Shown here: positions 34,641 through 45,152 of the stretch, piece after piece | How positions within the stretch are numbered: the stretch's first letter is position 1 | Layout of the letters: each line of letters opens with the position of its first letter | Assembly (NCBI GenBank): GCA_021780755.1 | Contig: JAJXYF010000041.1 | Location: forward strand, 1 to 64,000 | From: Deltaproteobacteria bacterium | GTDB taxonomy: Bacteria > Desulfobacterota > Binatia > Binatales > Binataceae | Direction: 5' to 3' | DNA: 64,000 bases | Notes under the pieces: generated by a model | The model's input: the letters and a program-made list of their open reading frames with translations, nothing else | What the model was told of the DNA's origin: nothing | Database searches by the model: none | Made by a program: the position numbers and the translations under genes

Positions 34641-35264
34641 CTAGTGGCGCGCGGCCGGGGTTATAGCCAGCAGGGCGCGGACCTTGGCTGGGATGTCGGG
34701 CGCGCGGACGACGTCGGTGATGATCGCGGCGGCGTCGGCGCCGGCTCCCAACACCTCGGGCATCGTCGCTTCCGTGATACCGCCAATGGCGACAATCGGC
34801 AGCGTCACCGCCGCCCGTACCGCGCGCAGACGATCAAGGCCCTGAGCATTCTGAACGTTCTTCAAACCCCCGGAATAGATCGCGCCGAAGCCGATGTAGT
34901 CGGCCCCGTCGGCTTGCGCCATGTGCGCCTGCTCAACGTTGTGAGTCGAAACGCCGATGATTGCGGCGGGTCCCATCAGGGCGCGAGCGTCGGCGATCGG
35001 GAGGTCGTCCTGGCCGACGTGAACTCCGTCGGCACCGGCGAGTTTGGCGATATCGGCGCGGTCGTTGACGATCAGCAGAACGCCGCGCTCATGGCACAGC
35101 GCCGCGATTGCCCGGGCCGCGGCGAGGAAGTCGCGGCTGGCGGTATTTTTGAGGCGCAACTGCATGATGCGGACGCCGCTCGCCAGGAGAATGCACGCTA
35201 GATCTACCGGGTCGTGGCCGCCGGCGGTATCGACGATCGCATAGAATGGTGGGGGCATTCGCAT
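34641..35264 (-). CDS. thiE: thiamine-phosphate synthase
   Basis: 207 residues. ThiE joins HMP-pyrophosphate and thiazole phosphate to make thiamine monophosphate. Motifs are VNDRADIAKLAGADGVHVGQDDLP, GVSTHN, ADYIGFGAIYSG and VAIGGIT. The phosphate loop is GAIYSGGLKN rather than the more usual GPVFPTxTK, a modest variant. It lies 18 nt after the ntrC-like gene on the same strand; no TPP riboswitch was recognised. Confidence 0.88.
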   Translation of the reverse strand: MRMPPPFYAIVDTAGGHDPVDLACILLASGVRIMQLRLKNTASRDFLAAARAIAALCHERGVLLIVNDRADIAKLAGADGVHVGQDDLPIADARALMGPAAIIGVSTHNVEQAHMAQADGADYIGFGAIYSGGLKNVQNAQGLDRLRAVRAAVTLPIVAIGGITEATMPEVLGAGADAAAIITDVVRAPDIPAKVRALLAITPAARH

Positions 35265-35282
35265 GTTGGCGAGCGAACTCCG

Positions 35283-36776
<1,494 letters not shown>

Positions 36777-36855
36777 TTTGGTTATGGCATACCTTAAACA
36801 CCTATCGTAGCGCACCGTGCCGGTCCCGAGCGATATAGGTGTCTCGATTAGGGAA

Positions 36856-38115
36856 TTATTCGGAGGCGACCGGGAGCGTCACGTAAAAGGTCATGCCGCG
36901 CGGCTGCGGCTCGGCGGCCGTCGAAGGATGGTCCGCGCCGCCGTCGTTCAAGGGGTCATCGGAGCGGCGTCGCGTAGGGCTGGGGTCCTGGCGCGAGGCA
37001 CCACGCGGGCGCATCCCGCCGCGTTCGGCCCACAGCTTACCGCCGTGCAGCGCGACGATGCGCTGGCTTAGCACAAGACCGAGGCCGGTGCCCGAAGGTT
37101 TGGTGGTGTAGAAGGGGGTAAAGAGCTGCTTCAAGTCGGCGTCGGAAATGCCCTTGCCGGTGTCGCTCACCTCGACGCGCAGGTAGCGGCGCCGCTTGCC
37201 GTGGGCGCTCACGCGGAACTGAGTCTCCATCGCGGTGCGCAGGCGGATGGTTCCGCGCGGTATCGGCTGGAGCGGAGTTGCGGAGTCGGCCGGCGCCGGT
37301 AGCGCCCTGGTGGACGGCACAGACATCGAAGGACCATCGCCATGCACGGCCTCAATCGCTTCGCGCGCATTGCGGATGAGATTAAGGAAGACCCGCTCGA
37401 GCGCCACCGCGTCACCGTTGACTTCGGGCAGGCTGGGGTCGAAGTCCTGCTCGATTAGAAAGGCCTCGGAGGCGCCTGGGAACAACCCGTCCATCCGCAG
37501 CGCCTGATGGAGCACCTGATGGATGTTGAATGGTTCGCGCTTCAGGCGCTGGGGGTTGCTTGCGGCGAGGACTTGCTCGACCAGGCCGGCGATTCGATTG
37601 ACGCCGTCGAGGATCAGGCCGCAATAGAGTTTGGCACGGGCGTCAGCCGGGAACATCGCGGCGAGCAGTTCGGCGGCGCCTTTGATTCCGGTGAGCGGGT
37701 TCTTTACTTCGTGCGCAAGGCCAGCGGGCGAAAGGCGAAAGACGTTCTCGTCGGAATCGAAGCTCTGCTGGGCACTCTTCTGATAGGACAAGTCGTGCAT
37801 CACGACAATCGCGCCTTCGAAGAACCCAGCCGGACTGGTCAGCGGAGAGACCTCGGCGCGTACCACGAGCGACCGGTGGTCGAGGATCAGAGTCGCCTCG
37901 GGATTGTCGAGGCTCTGCCCGCTTTGGAGGCACTGGTCGATCATCCGCCGCAGCCATTCGTTGTGTCGAATGAGTCTGCCGATCATCGAGCGGCCGACCT
38001 TCGACGCCTCGAGGAATGCTTCCGCGGCGGCGTTCACGGCGAGTGGATCGAGGGTCGGCGACAAAACGATGACGGCATCGTTCAGGCAGTCGAGAATTTC
38101 GTGCCACAAGTCCAA
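36856..38115 (-). CDS. ntrB: NtrB-type PAS sensor histidine kinase with C-terminal insert
   Basis: 419 residues. A PAS-like domain covers about residues 1-110, followed by the phosphorylated His135 in AHEVKNPLTGIKGAAELL and an ATPase domain with N box LIRNAREAIEAV, DTGKGI and FYTTKPSGTGLGL. Soluble, without membrane segments, like NtrB. Two Pro/Arg-rich inserts lie inside the ATPase domain, one after residue 275 and one before the final GMTFYVTLP strand. Partner of the regulator downstream. Confidence 0.88.
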   Translation of the reverse strand: MDLWHEILDCLNDAVIVLSPTLDPLAVNAAAEAFLEASKVGRSMIGRLIRHNEWLRRMIDQCLQSGQSLDNPEATLILDHRSLVVRAEVSPLTSPAGFFEGAIVVMHDLSYQKSAQQSFDSDENVFRLSPAGLAHEVKNPLTGIKGAAELLAAMFPADARAKLYCGLILDGVNRIAGLVEQVLAASNPQRLKREPFNIHQVLHQALRMDGLFPGASEAFLIEQDFDPSLPEVNGDAVALERVFLNLIRNAREAIEAVHGDGPSMSVPSTRALPAPADSATPLQPIPRGTIRLRTAMETQFRVSAHGKRRRYLRVEVSDTGKGISDADLKQLFTPFYTTKPSGTGLGLVLSQRIVALHGGKLWAERGGMRPRGASRQDPSPTRRRSDDPLNDGGADHPSTAAEPQPRGMTFYVTLPVASE

Positions 38116-38365
38116 TTTGGAAACGGGCCGGCGGGCGGCCTCGGTATGGGAAGGCTAGCACAAAGCCTTCGCCCATCTAAGCCGCGTATCCATTAGCGTT
38201 GATAAAGAATGGCCGTAGTCATCCGGATAAATCGCCGGCCAATCGTCTGATTAAACCCTGTGGATAAGCGGTGGATTGAAGCAAACCTGTCAACAACTAT
38301 TAGTTTTTTTTATTTAGATGGGGTTGATCCGCTCAGGTGTGGCCGGTAGGGTAGGCGTCAATTTG

Positions 38366-39349
38366 ATGGTACTGGCAACAAAGCTGAACCGGATTTTCGC
38401 GCTGCTAGCCGTGGCGCTCGCATTCACGATCAGTGGCTGCGCACCCTCGGCGGACGTGCAATCCGATCCCGGCACAGCGATATCGGTCAGCGGTCAGGCT
38501 GGCGCGGCCAACCTGCTCGCGGCTGGTGAGACCGCTCCGATCTCGAACGCGCAAGAGGTTCTGGGCTCCTCGACCGAAATGCCGTTCGTGCGCAGTCAGC
38601 CGAAAGCTGTGCCACCGTTCCCGCTGGTGCTCAATCGCACCGTGCAGCAATACGTCAATCAGTACGTGGCGCAGCCGCAGGGCTTGAAGCAGTCGTTCCG
38701 CCGCAGCCAGCCCTATATGCCGGCAATGATTCGCGAGCTGCAGACGGCGGGGCTGCCGTCCGACTTGATCTACCTGGCTTTCGCGGAGAGCGGATTTTCG
38801 CCCAAGGGCGACGGTCCGTGGCAGCTTGAAAAGGCGACTGCCCGGCGCTTTGGGCTGGTCGTCAACGAGTGGGTTGACGAGCGCCGCGATCCGCTGAAAT
38901 CGACACGCGCTGCCGCCGAATATCTCGCCACGCTGCATGACGCCACGGGGTCCGACTGGCGCATGACGCTGGTGGCCTGGAACAACGGCGACGGGACCAT
39001 CGATCGCTATTCGCGTCTGCGCAGCGCGAGCTACGACCGCCTGATGATGAAGCTGCCGCATCATACGCGTTCGCTGATGAACCGTTTCATGGCGGTGGCG
39101 TTGATTGCGCGCCATGCGAGCGACTACGGGCTTGACGACGTGAGCTTCGATCAGCCGCCGCATTACAAGGTTCTTAAGGTAAAGGGCGGTACATTGCTGA
39201 GTCACATCGCGGCGATGACCCATGTTACGGTTGACGCCATCCGGGAGGCCAACCCGGCGATTCTGCGTGATCGTGTTCCTGCCAGCTTCGACAGCTACGA
39301 CATTCGCGTGCCCGACGGCGAATTGCAGGCGCAGCTTTCCGAGTTCTGA
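38366..39349 (+). CDS. lipoprotein lytic transglycosylase (MltD-like) with LysM
   Basis: 327 residues from ATG 38366; a start at 38318 would add 16. A lipoprotein signal ends in ISGC, so the mature protein is lipid-anchored. The SLT domain has the catalytic Glu in AFAESGFSP, then PWQLEKATARRFGL, DERRDPLKSTRAAAEYLATL and AWNNGDGTIDRY. A LysM-like unit follows (HYKVLKVKGGTLLSHIAAM). It should cleave peptidoglycan glycan strands in the periplasm. A T-rich stretch precedes the start and could hold a promoter. Confidence 0.88.
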   Translation: MVLATKLNRIFALLAVALAFTISGCAPSADVQSDPGTAISVSGQAGAANLLAAGETAPISNAQEVLGSSTEMPFVRSQPKAVPPFPLVLNRTVQQYVNQYVAQPQGLKQSFRRSQPYMPAMIRELQTAGLPSDLIYLAFAESGFSPKGDGPWQLEKATARRFGLVVNEWVDERRDPLKSTRAAAEYLATLHDATGSDWRMTLVAWNNGDGTIDRYSRLRSASYDRLMMKLPHHTRSLMNRFMAVALIARHASDYGLDDVSFDQPPHYKVLKVKGGTLLSHIAAMTHVTVDAIREANPAILRDRVPASFDSYDIRVPDGELQAQLSEF

Positions 39350-39496
39350 GATTTCTTCACTTCGGCGCTTCTCCGACGCGGCTTGATTTGGCTGCCGTCT
39401 CACGCTCGCTTCAAGTTCAAATTTTCGCGCCCGTCGCGTATCCTGTCATGACCAGACCGGAATGACTGAGGCAGTCTCAATGATGGGGAAAATGCG

Positions 39497-40762
39497 ATGA
39501 CCAGCGCGGACCAGGCCCTGCAAATCGTCCTCGAAAGCGTTGCGCCGCTCGGAATCGAGCGCGTTTCAATTACCGCGGCGCTCGGGCGAATTCTTGCCGA
39601 AGAGGTCCATTCGCCCCGCGATATTCCCGGCTTCGACAACTCCGCGATGGACGGTTACGCCGTGCGCGCGGCCGACGTGGCGTCGGCCAGCGAGACCAAT
39701 CCGGCGCGCCTTGAAGTGCTGGAGACGGTTGCGGCCGGGATGATGCCGTCGCGCGAGGTGGCCGCCGGACAGGCCGTGCGCACCATGACTGGGGCGCCGG
39801 TCGCGCCGGGCGCCGACGCGATCGTACCGGTTGAACGCACCCGCGCCGAGGGCGATATCGTCGAGATTATGGCGGTGGCACAGGCGGGTGCGTTCGTGCG
39901 CCCGCGCGGCGAAGACCTCCGCCGCGGGGAACTCGTGATGTCGGCGGGCAAGACGCTCAGCCCGTCGGATCTCGGGATGCTGGCGTCATTGAACCGCGCG
40001 ATGGTCGATGTGTGGCGCCGGCCGCGAGTCGCAATCGTCGCGACGGGGGACGAATTGGTCGATATCGACCAGGTTCCCACCGGTGCGCAGATCGTGAACT
40101 CGAGCGCCTATGCGCTGGCAGGGGCGATTCGCGAAGCCGGCGCCGAACCGGTGATCCTCAAGGTTGCGCGCGACCGTCCCGAGGAGGTCCGGGCGCGGCT
40201 CGCAGAGGCGCTCGCGTTCGACGTCGTGCTCTCGACCGGTGGGGTTTCGGTGGGCCAATTCGACCACGTGAAGGTGGTGCTCGATGAACTCGGATTACGC
40301 CAACTGTTCCACGGCGTTGCGCAGAAGCCCGGGCGTCCGCTCAAATTCGGCACCATCGGCGGCCGGCCGATTTTCGGACTTCCGGGTAATCCGGTCTCGA
40401 CGATGGTTTGCTTTTATCTTTACGTGCGGCCGGCGCTGATGAGGATGGGCGGTGCGACGCGTACCGGACTGCCGCGAGTTGCCGCGCGCTGCGCAATCGA
40501 CATCCCGATTGCGGCGAATCTCACAGAGTTCGTGCGCGTTCGGCTGGAGCGTCACGATCAGGAGATCTTAGCCGCACCGACCGGAAACCAGGGCTCCGGC
40601 ATACTCAGTTCGCTCTCGCGTGCCGACGCGCTGCTGATTGGCCCCGCCAATACGAGCCTGCTCAAGTCGGGCGATCAGGCGACAGTGCTGCTGCTGGCAC
40701 CGGACGCGGCGGTCGATTGTGAGGCGTTTTTCGAGGACCGCCCGCGCCGCCACATGAACTGA
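39497..40762 (+). CDS. moeA: molybdopterin molybdenumtransferase
   Basis: 421 residues. MoeA inserts molybdate into adenylated molybdopterin. Signatures are IPGFDNSAMDGYAV, GADAIVPVE, ARRGE-type region RPRGEDLRRGELV, VATGDELV, LSTGGVSVGQFDHV and FGLPGNPVS. All domains appear present. Its 3' end overlaps the reverse-strand LapA-like gene by 88 nt. It and fdhD are the only molybdenum-related genes here. Confidence 0.95.
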   Translation: MTSADQALQIVLESVAPLGIERVSITAALGRILAEEVHSPRDIPGFDNSAMDGYAVRAADVASASETNPARLEVLETVAAGMMPSREVAAGQAVRTMTGAPVAPGADAIVPVERTRAEGDIVEIMAVAQAGAFVRPRGEDLRRGELVMSAGKTLSPSDLGMLASLNRAMVDVWRRPRVAIVATGDELVDIDQVPTGAQIVNSSAYALAGAIREAGAEPVILKVARDRPEEVRARLAEALAFDVVLSTGGVSVGQFDHVKVVLDELGLRQLFHGVAQKPGRPLKFGTIGGRPIFGLPGNPVSTMVCFYLYVRPALMRMGGATRTGLPRVAARCAIDIPIAANLTEFVRVRLERHDQEILAAPTGNQGSGILSSLSRADALLIGPANTSLLKSGDQATVLLLAPDAAVDCEAFFEDRPRRHMN

Positions 40763-40956
40763 ATTCCGAGCGTCAAAGCCGCCCCGACGATGGCCGACGA
40801 AATCACGATGGTGCTGACCTTGAGGTAGGGCTGCAGGAGCCACGGAACGACGTGTATCGTAACGGGCTGTTCCAGATTGCTGCCGAGGATGTAAGCCAGC
40901 CACAAAACCAGTACCGCGGCCAGCCAGAATTTCGGTTGCTTCCAGAACTCAAACAT
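40675..40956 (-). CDS. LapA-like (DUF1049) small membrane protein
   Basis: 93 residues from ATG 40956, with GGGAGGGAA 6 nt upstream. Two membrane helices are visible at about 12-28 (AAVLVLWLAYILG) and 48-68 (VSTIVISSAIVGAALTLGI), followed by a basic/Ser-rich tail. E. coli LapA helps LPS assembly and proteolysis of LpxC; whether this is true here is unknown. The last 88 nt lie inside moeA on the opposite strand. Confidence 0.75.
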   Translation of the reverse strand: MFEFWKQPKFWLAAVLVLWLAYILGSNLEQPVTIHVVPWLLQPYLKVSTIVISSAIVGAALTLGIQFMWRRGRSSKNASQSTAASGASSSTVA

Positions 40957-41054
40957 CGCGTTCCCTCCCGACTTCAATCATGAAAGCTTGGATTGTCGAG
41001 TCGCCAATGTCAACGTAGGACGGCGGGCGGCGCAATTCGACGGACGTTCTTAAG

Positions 41055-41534
41055 ATGCGATTCAAGGTCGGACAGGGCTTCGATTTTCATCCGCTGGAAG
41101 CGGGGCGCAAGCTCATCCTGGGCGGCGTCGAGATCGCGCATACGGCGGGCTTGCGCGGCCATTCCGACGCCGACGTTGCGGCGCATGCGCTTGCCAATGC
41201 GATTCTCGGCGCGCTCGGCGAAGGCGACCTCGGGCTGCACTTTCCCGACAACGATCAGCGCTATCTCGGCGCCGACAGCCTGGCGCTACTTCAGTCGGTG
41301 TGGAAGCGCGCGACCGACCTCGGCTGGAAGCTCGTCAATGCTGACGTGACGATCATGGCGGCGCGGCCCAAACTTGCACCGCATCTGCCCGCGATGCGCG
41401 CGCGACTCGCGATGGCGCTCGGCGTTGAGGCCGGGTTGATGAACGTCAAGGCGTCGAATCCGGAGGGCCTCGGTGCGCTCGGACGTGGCGACGGGATGGC
41501 GTCGGCGGCGATCGTCATGCTCCAAGCGGACTGA
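41055..41534 (+). CDS. ispF: 2-C-methyl-D-erythritol 2,4-cyclodiphosphate synthase
   Basis: 159 residues, normal IspF length; non-mevalonate isoprenoid pathway. Metal ligands are Asp10, His12 (GQGFDFH) and His36 (HSD). The cytidine-site loop is altered: an Asp usual near residue 48 is Asn (ALANAILGAL), and the usual KATTTE loop reads KASNPEG. Other motifs (GDLGLHFPDND) are typical. Probably active, but the changes are unusual. No ispD neighbour. Confidence 0.9.
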   Translation: MRFKVGQGFDFHPLEAGRKLILGGVEIAHTAGLRGHSDADVAAHALANAILGALGEGDLGLHFPDNDQRYLGADSLALLQSVWKRATDLGWKLVNADVTIMAARPKLAPHLPAMRARLAMALGVEAGLMNVKASNPEGLGALGRGDGMASAAIVMLQAD

Positions 41535-41581
41535 TCGAATTGAAGCGGGCGCGCGTACACGCTGGCGTCCCGCGCCATCCG

Positions 41582-42001
41582 CTACCGCGGCCAGAATACG
41601 AACTCGATCTTGATACCATCGGGATCCGTGAAGTAAACCGCGTAGTATCCTGGAAAGTACGGATATTCCGCGGGGGGATCGAGGATCTGCGCTCCGATCT
41701 CCCTGAGCAATTCGTGCAGCTTATCGACGTCGGATCGATCGGCGGCATTGAAGGCCAGATGGTTCAGCCCCGGCTGATTACTGTCGTGAAGGGCGATCGG
41801 TGTGGCTTTCGCCGGGCGCAACGTGACCGCGCCGTTTGGACTGCCCCAGGCCACTAGTCGCGTCTTCATCGATTGCTGAGTTGATTCGGGCACCTCGCCG
41901 CGCTCGTAACCCAGGAACCCAAGCACCCGGTCGTAAAACGCGATAGAGCGGTTGAAATCGCTGGCGGTCAGCGCCAGATGATTGAGACTTCCACGCGCCA
42001 T
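41582..42001 (-). CDS. VOC-family (glyoxalase/bleomycin-resistance type) protein
   Basis: 139 residues. Two beta-alpha-beta-beta-beta modules are clear: NHLALTASDFNRSIAFYDRVLGFLG at the start and LNHLAFNAADRSDVDKLHEL in the middle, with DPDGIKIEFVFWPR at the end. Metal-site candidates are His8, His81 and Glu near the end. A GGAG lies 7 nt before the ATG. The substrate is unknown. Confidence 0.85.
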   Translation of the reverse strand: MARGSLNHLALTASDFNRSIAFYDRVLGFLGYERGEVPESTQQSMKTRLVAWGSPNGAVTLRPAKATPIALHDSNQPGLNHLAFNAADRSDVDKLHELLREIGAQILDPPAEYPYFPGYYAVYFTDPDGIKIEFVFWPR

Positions 42002-42244
42002 GATTTACTCCGCACGAACATTCCGCCGTTCAATTTTCTTTTCGGATGTTAGCGCTCTCGGGCTTGGCGTGCGAGCCACCCAATGTCGGTTCTGGTTCCG
42101 GTTTACAACGAACAGTACCTGCAGTATCCCACGCAGTGAATACATAGCCAGTGATATAAACTAGGATAATCGCTTTTCTCGAACGGCAAAGAGATGGTGA
42201 ATCACAAATCCTAGTTGGGAAGACGGGCGCTCCTCGAGGCCCGG

Positions 42245-42601
42245 TTAATCGGTGTCGTCGTTGTCGCCATCGTCGCCGAGGTCACCGCCGCTTTCCATTT
42301 CGTTGACGGCCTCATCGAACTCCGGCCCGGCGAATTCATCGCCCATCTCACGGCCCATCTTGCGCATCGCGCGGGCGAGGCTCTTCGGGTCGTTTTCATC
42401 GAGATCGCCCAGCCGCGACGGATCCGCCAGCGCGTCCATGCGCGCCTCTTCGCTGCGCGGCATCGCGAATCGCGACATCAGCCGGCGCATTCGAGCGGTG
42501 CCGCAATGACTGCATTTGTCGTCAACCTTTGCGCTCGCGCGCAAAGTCAGCACACTGCTGCGCCGATGGCATTTCTCGCATTCGTATTCGTAAATTGGCA
42601 T
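42245..42601 (-). CDS. FmdB-type zinc-ribbon protein
   Basis: 118 residues. The zinc ribbon has Cys8 and Cys11 (YECEKCHRR) and Cys30/Cys33 (DKCSHCGT), as in the FmdB family of putative regulatory proteins. After residue ~50 comes a helical charged region and an extremely acidic tail (DLGDDGDNDDTD). Function is unknown; it may bind nucleic acid or protein. Confidence 0.8.
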   Translation of the reverse strand: MPIYEYECEKCHRRSSVLTLRASAKVDDKCSHCGTARMRRLMSRFAMPRSEEARMDALADPSRLGDLDENDPKSLARAMRKMGREMGDEFAGPEFDEAVNEMESGGDLGDDGDNDDTD

Positions 42602-42845
42602 CGTTACTCCCCCTGCTCACTTCGTAAATGAGGGCGTACCGACTTTGATTCTGCGCACTCCGGCGCGATTGAGCAACCTTTGTAATGTTAGTGTTCGGGC
42701 GCGCGGATTCCACGGTCAGACTTTGACTCTCAAAAGGTCTTTCGATTTAATACGTGCCCAGACGTTCATTTAGGAATTTCGCAGCCTGATAAGGCTGGTG
42801 TTGCGACACGTTGACTCTCTCGAGAGTCCTGCGGCGGGGAGGTCG

Positions 42846-45131
42846 ATGAGGACAGGATGGGATTCCGTGCCGGGTGACGGCGTCAGCAATCGCGAGCGTC
42901 GAAGCCGCAGTACGGCTGCGCAGAATTCGCAGGTTAACCATGCGTCCGAAGCGCTACCCGCACGCGCGGCATCCACTGGGCCGTATCGAATGTTTGACCG
43001 TTGCAGCCTGGCAGCATACGGGCTGTACGCTGCGGTTTCGGTCATCTTATTTGGACGGCGGTTGATTTCCGACTTTGCTCATTCTTACGTGGGACTCTAC
43101 GCCGATCCGTCCCTGTTCATTTGGTCGATAGCTTGGTGGCCCTATGCGATCTGTTCTCGGCTAAATCCAATTCTCACTCATTCGATTTTCGCTCCAGTGG
43201 GCATGAATCTCGCTTGGACAACGACGATTCCACTTGCGAGCCTCTGCGTATGGCCGATCACTGCGGCCTACGGACCGGTCGCCTCGTATAATTTCCTAGC
43301 CCTGCTGGCGCCGGCGTCCGCGGCGTGGACGATGTTCATCCTATGTCGCTATCTGACAAAATCGGGTTGGCCCGCGCTACTGTCAGGCTGCGTTTTCGGG
43401 TTCTCGCCCTACTTTCTTGCACAGAGCCTTGGCGGACACTTGCACCTAGTGCTAATTTTCCCGGTGCCGATTGCGCTTTATCTCGCTGCTCGATGGTTCA
43501 ACGGGGCGATTGAATCCCACACGATGGCGGGCCTGACGGGTCTCACGCTGGCTGCTCAGTTCTATCTGTCAGTGGAGATCTACGCGACTGCCACGATGTT
43601 TGCGGCGATTGCGCTGTTGGTTGCGCTCGGATCGGTCGCCGGGGAAGGTAGGCGGCGCATCGTGAAGATGATCGGTATATTAGCCGGCGCCTACGGACTA
43701 TCCGTGCTGATCGCGATACCCTACATCTATTATCTGTTGGCCTATGGTCAGCCGCTCGGCGAAATCTGGAATGCCAAGCTATTCTCCACTGACGTACTCA
43801 ATTTCCTGATTCCCACGGAGGTTAATGCTCTCGGCTCTCTGAACGCGATGAAGGCCGTGGCGAACACATGTCACGCCAACACCTTCGAACGCGACGCATA
43901 TGCCGGGCCAGTGTTGATTGCGTTGACCGTCCTTTACGCTCGGCGATTTTGGAAAGAGCCGTTCGGTAAGACCCTGATCTATTCGCTAGTGATCATCTGC
44001 ATATTGTCGTTAGGCCCGGTTCTGCAAATCGGCGGACATCAGCTGATAGTAATGCCCGGGCAACTGCTTACAATGACGCCCTTGATTAACAAGGCGGTGC
44101 CGGCGCGCTTTATGATGTTCGCGTTTCTGATCTTTGCCATTATCACGGCGCAATGGCTCGCTTCGAGCGACGCGGGCGTGCAAAAGAAGTGTTTGGTTGC
44201 GACCCTGATCGTGCTCTTTTCACTACCAAACCTGGATCCATACTACTGGATCACTAAATCCGATACGCCTGAGTTCTTTACGAAGAAACTGTATAAAAGG
44301 TATCTCGCCCCGGATGAAAACATTATCGTTGCTCCCTACTCGCTGTATGGAAACAGTATGCTCTGGCAAGCTCAAAGCGAATTCTACTTCCGCATGGCAG
44401 GTGGATGGACCGGAATCATGCCGGATGAATATAAAGTGTGGCCGATGATTGGAGCACTGACCGAATTTACCTATTTACCAGACCCGCAGATGCAACTGAT
44501 GAGTTTCCTCGCCCATCATCAAGTCGGAGCGATCATTTCGGCCAAGGGCGATCCTGCGCGCTGGCTATGGCCACAATGGTTGCCGGCGGGAGTCGCAGCG
44601 CCACTTGAAGTTGGCGGGACTACGCTCTACCGGATTGCGCCGGAAAGTCTTGTACCCTATCTTGCGACCACGGCCGTAACGGCAGAGCGTAAAGCCGACT
44701 GGGCCCTTTTTAACGGTATCCTCACCGGCGTTGATAAGTACCAACAGGAAGGGCGCGATCGCTTGGCTCTGACCCCATTTGCATTACAGAGCCTCGGCCT
44801 ACTTCCGTCAGAATGGACGGCTCATACTAAGTCCGACTATTATCTCGAAGCCGGGCACGAAATGTATCGGGGGGTATGGCTCGGCTACATCAACAAAACC
44901 CTCTTGGGGATTAGCATCGATGGCACTTACGATGGCCTGAAGCCACTCATCGATCGCTATCGCCCGTATGCGTATCGAATCTATTTTCCTTATCCACGAG
45001 AGCTTGCCAAGGGTCATCAGAATAGCAGCCGCGGCCGAATTCTCTTCTTCTTCGATCCTCAAGGACTGAAACGCGCATTCACGGTGAATTCGAGTTCCGC
45101 GCCGGCGTCTGGAATCGCGAATATACAGTGA
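42846..45131 (+). CDS. polytopic membrane protein, GT-C-like, third paralogue
   Basis: 761 residues from ATG 42846, with GGGGAGG directly upstream; a GTG at 42798 would add 16. Homologous to the two proteins at 2-4227. N-terminal ~45 residues are charged and low-complexity, then many membrane segments. YADPSLFIW in the first loop corresponds to GSDPGAF. The C-terminal soluble part keeps FYFRMAGGWTG near residue 515. The gene has more A/T third positions than the ECF genes following it after 21 nt. Confidence 0.85.
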   Translation: MRTGWDSVPGDGVSNRERRSRSTAAQNSQVNHASEALPARAASTGPYRMFDRCSLAAYGLYAAVSVILFGRRLISDFAHSYVGLYADPSLFIWSIAWWPYAICSRLNPILTHSIFAPVGMNLAWTTTIPLASLCVWPITAAYGPVASYNFLALLAPASAAWTMFILCRYLTKSGWPALLSGCVFGFSPYFLAQSLGGHLHLVLIFPVPIALYLAARWFNGAIESHTMAGLTGLTLAAQFYLSVEIYATATMFAAIALLVALGSVAGEGRRRIVKMIGILAGAYGLSVLIAIPYIYYLLAYGQPLGEIWNAKLFSTDVLNFLIPTEVNALGSLNAMKAVANTCHANTFERDAYAGPVLIALTVLYARRFWKEPFGKTLIYSLVIICILSLGPVLQIGGHQLIVMPGQLLTMTPLINKAVPARFMMFAFLIFAIITAQWLASSDAGVQKKCLVATLIVLFSLPNLDPYYWITKSDTPEFFTKKLYKRYLAPDENIIVAPYSLYGNSMLWQAQSEFYFRMAGGWTGIMPDEYKVWPMIGALTEFTYLPDPQMQLMSFLAHHQVGAIISAKGDPARWLWPQWLPAGVAAPLEVGGTTLYRIAPESLVPYLATTAVTAERKADWALFNGILTGVDKYQQEGRDRLALTPFALQSLGLLPSEWTAHTKSDYYLEAGHEMYRGVWLGYINKTLLGISIDGTYDGLKPLIDRYRPYAYRIYFPYPRELAKGHQNSSRGRILFFFDPQGLKRAFTVNSSSAPASGIANIQ

Positions 45132-45152
45132 AGGCCGCGGTGGCAGATCGCG

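Noticed and set aside
36777-38365. Sigma-54 promoter near the ntrC-like genes
   Set aside because: No clear TGGCAC-N5-TTGC match was seen in the gaps checked by eye.
42798-42845. GTG start for the third GT-C-like gene
   Set aside because: The ATG at 42846 has a strong GGGGAGG; the extra 16 residues are not supported.
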